DNA of 12,951 nucleotides from DATDCV01 sp036524155 (GCA_036524155.1 DATDCV010000374.1:1-12951), one strand, 5' to 3'; counted from the first letter of the stretch, positions 5,859 through 12,951 are shown. The notes: generated by a model from the letters alone, not told the origin. Numbers and translations are program-made.

Positions 5859-8324
5859 GTGAAAATCCCGACGCCTAAATCACCCGCCCCTGGCGATCCC
5901 ATCCCCAGGCGCCAGTTCCTTCGACACACCATTCTGGGCACCGCCCTTTTTTTCACGAACGGCGCGCTTACCCTCAAAGGCGCCGCCACCCCAACGCTTT
6001 TCAGTTTCGACCCCGCAAAAAACATCATCCCCGCCCCCACAGACCCTGCCCTCTGGCCGCGGTTTCGCCAATCCCTCGCCGAGTGGCGCGCCGCCACCCG
6101 CCGCCAACTCAACTATTCCGATGCGCTCTATCTCCCCACCGAATTCGCCTGGGCCAGCCACAATTTCTGCTGCTGCTTTCTGATGCTCTGCGACCAGGCC
6201 TTTTGCGACCCCAAAACCGGGCGCTACCGAGTTCGCGCTTTTCTCGACCAAGGCCGCCGCGAGTTCGGCGGCTACGACAGCGTCGTCCTCTGGCACGCCT
6301 ATCCCCGCATCGGTTTGGACGCCCGAAACCAGTTCGACTTTTACCGCGACATGCCCGGCGGCCTCCCGGGCCTCCGCGCCGCCGTCGACGACCTCCACCG
6401 GCAGGGCGTCCGCGCTTTCATCGACTACAACCCCTGGGACACCGGCACCCGCCGCGAACCCAAACCCGACCTCGACGCCCTCTGCGACCTCGTCCGCGAC
6501 CTCGCCGCCGACGGCATCTTTCTCGACACCATGGACAAAGGCGCCGCCGAGTTCCGCGCCAAACTCGATGCCGTGCGCCCCGGCGTCATCCTCGAAGGCG
6601 AAGGCGCTCTCCCCCTCGAACGCATCGCCGACCATCACGCCTCCTGGGCCCAGCAATTCGACGACTCCCACACCCCCGGTGTCCTCAGAAATAAATGGCT
6701 CGAACGCCGCCACCTCCAGCACCAGATCCGCCGCTGGGATTTCGACCATACCGCCGAACTGCACGCCGCCTGGATGAACGGCAGCGGCATCCTGGTCTGG
6801 GAAAACGTCTTCGGCTCCTGGGTCGGCTGGTCCCATCGCGACCGCTCAATCCTCCGCTCCATGCTCCCCATCCAAAGACACTTTGCCCAACCCTTTTGCG
6901 GTGAATCCTGGACCCCTCTCGTCCCCACCCTCGCCCCCGATGTCTATGCCAGCCTATGGGAAAGCTCCCCGCCCCCGGAGGCACCCGCTAGTACGCCGGC
7001 AAACAAGTTCCCTTACAACGCGTCTGCTGAGACTCCCTCTCCCCCGCCAATCCGCGGATTGGCGGGGAGGGCCGGGGAGAGAATTCCCGCAACATGTTCG
7101 CGCATTGCACCCCTGGAACCTTTGCAGCGCCAGCGCTCGGAGGTTCCCCTCTCCTCGGGGAGAGGGGCAGGGGTGAGGGGGAATTTCTCCAGCAGGTTCG
7201 TGGAAAGAAGGCCCTCGTCGAACAGTCCATCTCCCACTCACCGCCTCCGCCTCTGGACCCTCGTCAACCGCGCCAGCCGCGAAGTATCGGGCCAACTCCT
7301 CCCCATCACCCTCCAACCCGGCGAACGCCTCTTCGACCTCATCTCGGGCGCCGAACTCCACAGCCCCTCCGCCCGCATCCCCCCGCGCGGCATCGGCTGT
7401 TTCCTCGCCGCACACTCCACCGCGCTGGACCGCCCAATTCTTTCCCTGCTCAAAAATCAGCGCCGCTTGTCCCGCCGCGCCAACTTCGACACCGCCAATC
7501 CCAAACCCGTAACACACCTCCTCCCGCACAAACCCTCCCCCATCCACAAAAACATCCCCGACGGCATGGTCGCAATCTGCCCCGCCACCGCCCATTTAAC
7601 CATCCACATGCGCAACCGCGAATGCGGGTTCTACGACTCCAATCCCCCTCCTGGACACAACCTCTGGGCCTCCTACCAATTCTCGGTCCAGTCCTTCGAA
7701 CGCCAGATCCACCTCCCCCGCTTCGCCATCGACCTCACCCCCGTCACCAACGCCCAGTTCGCCGCCTTCCTCAACGCCTCTCAGTACAGCCCGAAGCACA
7801 AGCACAATTTTCTCAAGCACTGGACCGGCAACGCCCCTCCCCCGGGCCTCGAACACCACCCCGTCGTCTACGTCAGCCTCGACGACGCCCGCGCCTACGC
7901 CCGCTGGGCCCGCAAACGACTCCCCACCGAGGAAGAATGGCAATTCGCTGCCCAGGGCCCCGATCACCTCACCTATCCCTGGGGCAATGAAATGCTCCCC
8001 AACCGCTGCAACTCCGGCCAGACCGGTTCCACCACCCCCGTCACCCTCTTCCCAGCCGGCCGCTCCCCTTTCGGCCTCTTCGACATGTGCGGCAACGTCT
8101 GGCATTGGACCGAAAGCGAACGCTCCGACGGCCGCACCCGCTTTTGCATCATCCGCGGCGGCTCCTTCTACGCCGCCAAAACCTCCGGTTGGTACATCGA
8201 CGGCGGCCCTCGCCCCGCCAACTTCGCCGCCAAATTCCTCCTCCTGTCCCCCTCCCTCGACCGCTGTGCTACCCTCGGCTTCCGCTGCGCCGCCAATCTG
8301 CCCCGAAATAATTTTCTGAGATGA
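5859..8324 (+). CDS. Tat-exported TIM-barrel hydrolase-like / FGE (SUMF1)-like fusion protein with repeat-derived insert
   Basis: 821 aa, GTG start; the only plausible start, since an in-frame stop lies at 5835-5837. A Tat signal is visible (RRQFLRHTILG, residues 17-27). Residues about 50-375 look like a TIM-barrel glycoside hydrolase, with DGIFLDTM (Asp218, Asp223) and VILEGEG (Glu246/248) as candidate catalytic acids; the family is not certain. Residues about 462-530 look like the C-terminal beta-domain of such enzymes (LWTLVNRASREVSG, GERLFDLISGAEL). Residues about 568-817 are an FGE/SUMF1-fold domain (TPVTNAQFAAFLN, KRLPTEEEWQFAA, YPWGNE, FGLFDMCGNVWHWTE, IRGGSF, TLGFRCAAN). The paired catalytic cysteines of true FGE are not seen at the expected place after RGGSF, so sulfatase activation is unlikely; sugar or peptide binding is more plausible. 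Residues about 377-461 come from dispersed repeat DNA. No Shine-Dalgarno sequence is visible. Confidence 0.85.
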   Translation: MKIPTPKSPAPGDPIPRRQFLRHTILGTALFFTNGALTLKGAATPTLFSFDPAKNIIPAPTDPALWPRFRQSLAEWRAATRRQLNYSDALYLPTEFAWASHNFCCCFLMLCDQAFCDPKTGRYRVRAFLDQGRREFGGYDSVVLWHAYPRIGLDARNQFDFYRDMPGGLPGLRAAVDDLHRQGVRAFIDYNPWDTGTRREPKPDLDALCDLVRDLAADGIFLDTMDKGAAEFRAKLDAVRPGVILEGEGALPLERIADHHASWAQQFDDSHTPGVLRNKWLERRHLQHQIRRWDFDHTAELHAAWMNGSGILVWENVFGSWVGWSHRDRSILRSMLPIQRHFAQPFCGESWTPLVPTLAPDVYASLWESSPPPEAPASTPANKFPYNASAETPSPPPIRGLAGRAGERIPATCSRIAPLEPLQRQRSEVPLSSGRGAGVRGNFSSRFVERRPSSNSPSPTHRLRLWTLVNRASREVSGQLLPITLQPGERLFDLISGAELHSPSARIPPRGIGCFLAAHSTALDRPILSLLKNQRRLSRRANFDTANPKPVTHLLPHKPSPIHKNIPDGMVAICPATAHLTIHMRNRECGFYDSNPPPGHNLWASYQFSVQSFERQIHLPRFAIDLTPVTNAQFAAFLNASQYSPKHKHNFLKHWTGNAPPPGLEHHPVVYVSLDDARAYARWARKRLPTEEEWQFAAQGPDHLTYPWGNEMLPNRCNSGQTGSTTPVTLFPAGRSPFGLFDMCGNVWHWTESERSDGRTRFCIIRGGSFYAAKTSGWYIDGGPRPANFAAKFLLLSPSLDRCATLGFRCAANLPRNNFLR
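6987..7043 (+). repeat. Dispersed repeat unit, copy 2 (inside coding sequence)
   Basis: Ungapped counterpart of 5583-5639 (46 of 57 identical by hand count), read in frame from about residue 377 of the GH-FGE protein. The encoded residues are Pro/Ser/Ala-rich (ASTPANKFPYNASAETPS) and match neither neighbouring domain. Confidence 0.8.
7042..7067. repeat. 26-bp perfect palindrome, second copy (in coding sequence)
   Basis: CCCCGCCAATCCG joined to its exact reverse complement, identical to the core of the palindrome at 2568-2601. It is translated as part of the insert (PPIRGLAGR). The mRNA should form a very stable hairpin here. Confidence 0.9.
7146..7167. repeat. GC-rich hairpin inside coding sequence
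   Basis: CCCCTCTCC (7146-7154) pairs perfectly with GGAGAGGGG (7159-7167) around a TCGG loop. It is followed by a purine-rich stretch (CAGGGGTGAGGGGG). Together with 7042-7067 it gives the embedded repeat two strong hairpins within about 125 bases. It is translated as PLSSGRGAG. Confidence 0.8.
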
Positions 8325-8454
8325 TTCTCTTGACACCAGGCGCTCTTTCCACCAGATAAGAGAAAACGTAATGGCACCACACTAGAATTTCTTAACCACA
8401 CCCCACAACTAACCAAACCAAAGAGGGCGCCTTGGCGCCCTCTTTCATTTCCCT
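8325..8454. other. Convergent intergenic spacer
   Basis: 130 bases between the stops of two convergent genes. It contains the hairpin terminator at 8420-8445 and otherwise A/C-rich sequence with no gene. Confidence 0.7.
8420..8445. terminator. Bidirectional intrinsic terminator
   Basis: A perfect 12-bp stem, AAAGAGGGCGCC (8420-8431) against GGCGCCCTCTTT (8434-8445), lies between convergent genes, 10 bases past the recombinase stop. The A-rich and T-rich stem ends plus TTTCATTT on the plus strand suit rho-independent termination of the GH-FGE gene. On the minus strand it would end xerC transcripts, with a weaker T-run. Confidence 0.85.
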
Positions 8455-9531
8455 CTAAGCCCGCGGGTGGGCCCGGTCGTACGCTTTCTTCAACCGCTCG
8501 GTGGTGAGATGAGTATAGACCTGCGTCGTCACCAGGTGCGCGTGGCCCAGCAGCTCCTGCACGCTCCGCAGATCCGCTCCCGCATCCAGCAGATGCGTCG
8601 CATAACTGTGCCGCAGCTTGTGCGGCGTCAGGCCAGGATCGAGCCCGGCCAGAGCCAGGTATTTCTTCAGACGCAATTGTAGATCCCGTGGCGAAACCGG
8701 CCGGCGGCTGGCTGCGTTGGCCAGGAAAACCGGGGACTCCGCGCCCGGCGGCGACAACAGCGCCCAATAATTCTTAATGGCCCCCAGCGCCGGCTCGCCG
8801 ATTGGCACCAGGCGCTCCTTCTTCCCTTTGCCCCCCACCCTCACCAGTCGCTCCTGCCAATCCAGATCCTGCGTCCTCAAACCGCAAAGCTCGCTGATCC
8901 GCAACCCGCAGGAATAAATCGTCTCGAGGATGGCAACATCTCTGCGGCAACGTATCGCGGCCTCGGTCACGTTCCCTCCTCCTCCTTGTCCTCCTCCTCC
9001 TCTTCCTCTTCCTCGTCCTCGTTCTCTTCCTCTTCCTCCTCCTCCCCCCTCCGTGCCCTCCCCGGCAACCCCACCGTCGCTCCCCTCGCCCTGCGGACCG
9101 CATTCTGCCGGCAGAAGCTTCAAAGGCGCTGCCAGCAAATCCTCCATTTGTTGCCGCGTCAGGAATTTCGGCAAACGCCGCCCGAGCTTCGGCAAAGCCA
9201 GATTCTTTATCGGCGATGCGGCCACCGCGCCGTGTCGAATCAAAAACCGGTAAAAAGTCCGCAGCGCGGAAAACCGTAGCTGGATGCTCGCCCGGCCAAG
9301 ATGTTGCCTCCCCAGAAACCGCAAATATGCCCGGAAGTCGTCGCGAGACAGTCCCGTCCAGGGTGGGGGCTGGTGGCGTTCGTTAAGGTGCCACAGTTGA
9401 ACCTCGACCAGGGCGTGCCGGTAGTTTCGCTGTGTGTAGGCGGAGGCGCCGCGGTCGGTATTGAGGTGTTGCAGGAATTTGGCCAGCCAGGGGTCAGGCG
9501 GGGGTGCGGCCGATGGGAGCGGATCAGGCAT
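8455..9531 (-). CDS. xerC: XerC/XerD-type tyrosine recombinase with Gly/Arg-rich insert
   Basis: 358 aa from the ATG at 9531; the usual family length is about 300. The enzyme cuts and rejoins DNA through a phosphotyrosine, most likely resolving chromosome dimers at a dif-like site. The N-terminal SAM-like core-binding domain covers about residues 12-125 (WLAKFLQHLN, YTQRNYRHAL, SALRTFYRFLI). The catalytic domain follows, with Arg211 (SCGLRISEL), a Lys in GKGKKERLVP, His304 and Arg307 (HKLRHSYATH), His330 (LLGH) and nucleophile Tyr339 (VYTH). All the expected residues are present. Between LLAAP and RDVAILETIYSCG lies an extra segment of roughly 60 residues, Gly/Arg/Glu-rich, encoded by a polypurine tract. 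An upstream in-frame ATG at 9654 would add 41 residues, but these are the translated inverted repeat, so 9531 is preferred. xerD is an equally possible name. Confidence 0.9.
   Translation of the reverse strand: MPDPLPSAAPPPDPWLAKFLQHLNTDRGASAYTQRNYRHALVEVQLWHLNERHQPPPWTGLSRDDFRAYLRFLGRQHLGRASIQLRFSALRTFYRFLIRHGAVAASPIKNLALPKLGRRLPKFLTRQQMEDLLAAPLKLLPAECGPQGEGSDGGVAGEGTEGGGGGRGRERGRGRGRGGGGQGGGGNVTEAAIRCRRDVAILETIYSCGLRISELCGLRTQDLDWQERLVRVGGKGKKERLVPIGEPALGAIKNYWALLSPPGAESPVFLANAASRRPVSPRDLQLRLKKYLALAGLDPGLTPHKLRHSYATHLLDAGADLRSVQELLGHAHLVTTQVYTHLTTERLKKAYDRAHPRA
8972..9062 (-). repeat. Polypyrimidine/polypurine tract inside xerC
   Basis: About 91 bases that are nearly all C/T on the plus strand (CTCCTC, TTCCTC and TCGTCC units), coding on the minus strand for an insert of GGGGGRGRERGRGRGRG type. 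It resembles the intergenic tract at 5660-5700, in the same strand orientation. It sits at the loop between the start of the catalytic domain and its first catalytic arginine. Confidence 0.85.
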
Positions 9532-9538
9532 AAGAGGC

Positions 9539-9637
9539 CGCGAAGCGTATGGAGTGCGCGGAGCTTGCTCCCGCTTTCGTGCGCGCCGCAGCGATTCGAA
9601 AGCGCCAGCAAGCTGGCCGCACTCCATACGCTTCGCG
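9539..9637. repeat. 99-bp imperfect inverted repeat between topB and xerC
   Basis: Arms 9539-9579 and 9597-9637 (41 bases each) match at all but five positions, around a 17-base loop. The outer 20 bases of each arm are perfect (CGCGAAGCGTATGGAGTGCG and its complement). It lies 8 bases upstream of the xerC start codon and downstream of the topB stop. It has no transposase and no T-run. It looks like a dispersed REP/MITE-like element and could act on xerC transcription or translation. Confidence 0.85.
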
Positions 9638-9729
9638 CATTCGGGACCCGGCAATCCGTCGGACCTGGCGCTGGGCTAATACCTGCCTACGGGGACCAGG
9701 GGCTGCGGAGAAAGCCTCGGTTCGAATGG

Positions 9730-12546
9730 TCATGCACTCGCGGATTCCCGAGGCGGAAACTCAAACGTAATCTTGCCCAGGTCGTCCATCACCAGGTATG
9801 CCGAAAACGGCCGGCCCGCCTTGGAAATGAATTTGGTCAGCAGGTCCGTCCGGTTTTGTGCCAGCAACTTTTCCGCCTGCTCGCGGCTGATTGCCTGCTG
9901 CAAAATCGTCTTGTTCATCTTGAACTTGCAGGGCCGTTTGTCCGCCTGAGATTTCTCGCACATAAACGCCAGCTCAGTGTCGAACACCTTCCCCCCGCAT
10001 CTCGGGCAAACCCCGGCAAGCGCCTCCCGGCCGGTGAAATCGATCTTCACCGCCGGTTCCTTCGCTGCTCCGCCCTTTTGCGCCGCTTTCGCCGTCCTCG
10101 TCCGCGGCTCGAATTCGAATCCGATGCCGTCTTTCTTTGCCACCAGGTAGGCCTTGAACGGGCGGCCTTTCCTGGAAATGAATTTGTCCAGCAAATCCGT
10201 TTTGCCGGCGCTCAATAGCTTCTGCGCCTGGTCACGCGTCACCGCCTGCTGGAGGATGATTTTGCCAAAACGAAAATCACACTCACGCGCCGCCCCAACC
10301 GATTTCTCGCACACATACGCCATCGCCGTCTCAAAAACCCGGCTCCGGCATTTCGGACACGTCCCGACCGGTTCCTGGCCGGTGAAATCCACTTCTGTTT
10401 CGGCGCCGTTGGCCTGACGTTGGTCGGGGCCAAAATCGAACTCGGTTTTGTTTTCGCCGTTGAGCTTTATCACCGCGGCGAACGGTTTGCCCGCTCGGCT
10501 GCGGAACCCCTGCAACGGCCCAATTTGCTTTTCGTTGATCAGTTGCTCGATCTCGTGGTTTTCAAACAGGCGCCCGGAAATAATCTTCCAGACTGAAAAA
10601 TCGCATTTGACGCACTGAAACGCCTTGTATCGCTCGTGCACCTCGCCGCCGCATTTCGGGCAAGCGACCTTCAGCACGCCAAAGTCGCCGGGAATCGTGT
10701 CGTGCTCGAACAGTTTTGCCCGGTCCACGATCCGCCGCGTCATGTCGGCGATGCCCGCCATGAACTCATCCCGGCTCTTCTCCCGGCGCTGGACCTGCGT
10801 GAGTTGGTATTCCCAGTCGCCCGTCAGTTCCGGCTTCGTCAGCTCCGGAATCCCCAGGCCGTTCAGCAATTCCATCAGTGAAAACGCCTTCGCCGTCGCC
10901 TGCAGGTCCTTCCCCAAACGCTGAATGTACTGTTCGTTCGCCAGCCCATCGATAATCGCCGCCCGTGTCGCGGGCGTCCCCAGACCCTTTTCGCTCATCG
11001 CCTCTCGAAGTTCTTCGTCCTCGACCAGTTTGCCGGCGCCTTCCATCGCGCTCAGCAATGTCGCTTCCGTGAAACGTGGTGGCGGCTTGGTCTGGCTTTG
11101 TTTCACCTCCACCTCCGTCGTTTTCACTTCCTCGCCCGCCTTTACCGGTACCAGGCTGGCCGCATCTTCCGTCTGCGCTTCTTTCCCATACACCGCCAGC
11201 CATCCCGGGTTCACCAGCACCTTGCCCGTCGTCCTGAACGGCTCCCCCTCCACCCGCGTGATCCGGATCGTTTCCAGAAATTCCGCCGCCGGATAAAACA
11301 CCGCCAAAAACCGCTTCGCCACCATGTCATACAGCTTCTGCTCCAGCTCCGTCAGGTGTCGCGGCGGTTCCGTCGTCGGGATGATCGCAAAGTGATCGGA
11401 CACCTTCGCGTTGTTGAAGATCCGCTTGTTGGGCCTCACCCACTGGTTTTTGAGGATCGTGTCGGCGAACTGGCCATAATGGGTCCTCGCCAGCATCTGC
11501 AGCGTGCTGCGGACTGTCCCCTGATAATCCTCCGGCAGCGCCCGGGAATCAGTCCTTGGATAGGTCAAAACTTTATGCCGTTCATAAAGCGTTTGCGCCA
11601 CCTTCAGCGTCGTCGAGGCGCTCAGCCCGAACCGGCTGTTGGCTTCCCGCTGCAGGCTCGTCAGGTCATACAGCAGTGGAGAAAGCTGGGTGGTGGGCTT
11701 GCTCTCCTCCGTCACGGTGCCCGGTTTGCCGAGGCACTTATCCCGGATGTTCTGCGCCTTCGCCTGCTCCCAGAAACGTTCCGGCTTCAGGTCCACGTCG
11801 CCGTCTTTGTCCGGCCGGACAAATCTCTCGTCGAACCACTTCCCGGTGTAGCTCCCCGCTTCCGCCTGAAAGGTGCCGATGACTTCCCAATAATCGCGCG
11901 GCACGAACTTGCGGATTCTTTCTTCGCGCTCCACCAGGATCGCCAGCGTCGGTGTCTGCACCCGGCCGACCGTGGTCTTGAAAAACCCTCCGGACTTCGA
12001 ATTGAACGCGGTCATCGCGCGGGTGCCGTTGATCCCCACCAGCCAATCGGCCTCCGACCGGCTCAACGCGGCGTCAGCCAGCGGCAACATCTCGCGATCT
12101 TCGCGCAGCTTTGAAAACCCCTCGCGAATGGCCGCCGGCGTCATCGATTGCAGCCACAAGCGCCGGATCGGCTGCTTCGCGCCGGTATAGCGGACGATGT
12201 TCCTGAAAATCAACTCCCCTTCCCGGCCGGCATCGCACGCGTTCACCAGCGCATCCACGTCTTTCCGTTTGACGAGCTTGCCCAGCAGCTTCAAACGCGA
12301 TTGGGTCTTCTCGATCGGCTGAAGGTCGAAATGCGGCGGGATCACCGGCAGGTGCGCGAAGGACCATTTTCCGCGCGCCGGTTCCACACCCTCGGGAACG
12401 ATCAACTCAAGCAAATGGCCGACCGCCGAGGAGACGACGTACTTTTCACTTTCATAGTACTCGTCGGTTTTCTTGAAACCGCCCAGGGCCCGGGCAATGT
12501 CGCCAGCCACCGAGGGTTTCTCAGCAATGATTAACGCCTTACCCAT
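9730..12546 (-). CDS. topB: DNA topoisomerase III (type IA) with three C-terminal zinc/Toprim-C repeats
   Basis: 938 aa from the ATG at 12546; an in-frame GTG at 12561 would add MSLEN. ATG is preferred because family members usually begin just before (L/I)IAEKPSVA. The enzyme relaxes or decatenates DNA through single-strand passage. The TOPRIM domain has IIAEKPSVA and CDAGREGELIFR, with Asp105 and Glu109; the middle position of the usual DxDxE is Gly, a form I recall from other TopB proteins. The active-site tyrosine is Tyr329 in LTYPRTDSRAL. GLGTPATRAAII is also typical. The C-terminal part has three tandem modules, each starting with a CPxC zinc ribbon (Cys near 629, 730 and 847) followed by repeats such as KTDLLDKFISRKGRPFKAYLV and NRTDLLTKFISKAGRPFSAYL. 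The xerC gene lies downstream in the same direction, 198 bases away. Confidence 0.95.
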   Translation of the reverse strand: MGKALIIAEKPSVAGDIARALGGFKKTDEYYESEKYVVSSAVGHLLELIVPEGVEPARGKWSFAHLPVIPPHFDLQPIEKTQSRLKLLGKLVKRKDVDALVNACDAGREGELIFRNIVRYTGAKQPIRRLWLQSMTPAAIREGFSKLREDREMLPLADAALSRSEADWLVGINGTRAMTAFNSKSGGFFKTTVGRVQTPTLAILVEREERIRKFVPRDYWEVIGTFQAEAGSYTGKWFDERFVRPDKDGDVDLKPERFWEQAKAQNIRDKCLGKPGTVTEESKPTTQLSPLLYDLTSLQREANSRFGLSASTTLKVAQTLYERHKVLTYPRTDSRALPEDYQGTVRSTLQMLARTHYGQFADTILKNQWVRPNKRIFNNAKVSDHFAIIPTTEPPRHLTELEQKLYDMVAKRFLAVFYPAAEFLETIRITRVEGEPFRTTGKVLVNPGWLAVYGKEAQTEDAASLVPVKAGEEVKTTEVEVKQSQTKPPPRFTEATLLSAMEGAGKLVEDEELREAMSEKGLGTPATRAAIIDGLANEQYIQRLGKDLQATAKAFSLMELLNGLGIPELTKPELTGDWEYQLTQVQRREKSRDEFMAGIADMTRRIVDRAKLFEHDTIPGDFGVLKVACPKCGGEVHERYKAFQCVKCDFSVWKIISGRLFENHEIEQLINEKQIGPLQGFRSRAGKPFAAVIKLNGENKTEFDFGPDQRQANGAETEVDFTGQEPVGTCPKCRSRVFETAMAYVCEKSVGAARECDFRFGKIILQQAVTRDQAQKLLSAGKTDLLDKFISRKGRPFKAYLVAKKDGIGFEFEPRTRTAKAAQKGGAAKEPAVKIDFTGREALAGVCPRCGGKVFDTELAFMCEKSQADKRPCKFKMNKTILQQAISREQAEKLLAQNRTDLLTKFISKAGRPFSAYLVMDDLGKITFEFPPRESASA

Positions 12547-12631
12547 GTTTTCTAAAGACACTTACACGCTCTGCTCATTTGCCGCAAATCGCGCCCAAGT
12601 CGCCGGAAAGTGGACCAAGCCGGTTGGGGTG

Positions 12632-12951
12632 TCAACGTTTCGTGACTTTCACCACGCAGGCGATATCGCGCGAAAACTCCGGCGCCGCCATTCGCAGGAC
12701 ACCGTCCGTCGCGCCCACGTTTTCCTGTCGAACCACCTTCCCCTCGCGCGTATCCCACCACTCAACCGCGCGGCTCCCGTCCGTGCAACCCGCCAATTCA
12801 ATCCGTGCGTTCGATATTGCGCCCGGCTCGCGCTTGTCCAACACGATCTTCCCCCAAGCCGCCTCCCGATCGAACAGCCACAGCCACGCGCGGTCCCCGC
12901 TCCGCAACCCCACAACTCGAACCCGCGGCTCGGAACACCGAGCTGTGATTG
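12632..12951 (-). CDS. C-terminal 105 codons of an unidentified protein, possibly a glycoside hydrolase
   Basis: The minus-strand frame enters from the right edge with no stop until TGA at 12634-12632, giving ITARCSEPRVRVVGLRSG and onward, and the true start is outside the window. The segment RAWLWLFDREAAWGKI, then ISNARIELAG and RAVEWWDTREGKVV, ending in IACVVKV, resembles the small beta-sandwich that closes many bacterial glycoside hydrolases (the putative collagen-binding domain type, with a WWD-TREG/WFDPRTG-like motif). The catalytic part is not in view, so the function is unproven. Its stop is 85 bases upstream of the topB ATG, so read-through from this gene into topB is possible. Confidence 0.65.
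   Translation of the reverse strand, partial: ITARCSEPRVRVVGLRSGDRAWLWLFDREAAWGKIVLDKREPGAISNARIELAGCTDGSRAVEWWDTREGKVVRQENVGATDGVLRMAAPEFSRDIACVVKVTKR

Noticed and set aside
2568..7067. The two palindrome copies as CRISPR repeats or insertion-sequence ends
   Set aside because: They are 4.5 kb apart with ordinary genes between, no regular spacers and no transposase; a dispersed palindromic element explains them better.
9532..9654. 41-residue N-terminal extension of the recombinase from the ATG at 9654
   Set aside because: The extension is the translated inverted repeat and lacks any XerC-like content; the ATG at 9531 gives a normal N-terminus.
9690..9745. tRNA T-loop-like GGTTCGAAT near 9719-9727
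   Set aside because: The flanking bases (CTCGG against GGTCA) do not form the required five-pair stem, and no acceptor or anticodon arm can be drawn.
8455..12546. xerC plus topB as part of an integrative conjugative element
   Set aside because: Tyrosine recombinases and TopB occur on such elements, but no relaxase, type IV secretion, excisionase or attachment-site repeat is visible, and the recombinase looks like the housekeeping XerC/D type.

Overview
The window is high-GC bacterial chromosome. It carries secreted glycoside hydrolases, a large lamin-tail/CotH surface protein, genes with little or no Shine-Dalgarno signal, and many dispersed palindromic repeats, some of them inside reading frames. 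That combination fits a polysaccharide-degrading member of the Verrucomicrobia (Pedosphaera/Limisphaerales type) or a PVC relative. This assignment is inference; there is no rRNA or other taxonomic marker here.

Layout. Bases 1-2407 (minus strand) hold the N-terminal 802 codons of a secreted protein with a lamin-tail domain and a CotH-kinase-like domain, cut by the left edge. A 345-base divergent intergenic region follows, with two inverted repeats (one a perfect 34-bp palindrome) and possible promoters facing both ways. Next, on the plus strand, come a secreted GH2-family glycoside hydrolase (2753-5560), a 298-base gap with a dispersed repeat and a polypyrimidine tract, and a Tat-exported fusion of a TIM-barrel hydrolase-like domain with a formylglycine-generating-enzyme (FGE/SUMF1)-like domain (5859-8324). 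A strong bidirectional hairpin terminator (8420-8445) separates these from a minus-strand block. That block holds a XerC/D-type tyrosine recombinase (8455-9531), a 99-bp inverted repeat, a type IA topoisomerase III (9730-12546), and the C-terminal end of another protein, possibly a glycoside hydrolase, cut by the right edge.

How they fit together. The plus-strand pair and the two edge fragments look like exported carbohydrate-active or surface proteins. The xerC-topB pair is DNA-topology and recombination housekeeping. I see no classical defence system, CRISPR array, prophage or insertion sequence.

The most unusual signal is repeat DNA inside coding frames. A copy of a dispersed palindromic element is read through in frame as roughly 85 residues of the GH-FGE protein, apparently splitting a beta-sheet region. 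A polypurine/polypyrimidine tract, resembling one in the nearby intergenic gap, is read as a Gly/Arg-rich insert in the catalytic domain of the recombinase, yet all the catalytic residues I could place remain. This resembles, in principle, the protein-invading palindromic elements known from Rickettsia, but the sequence family here is different.
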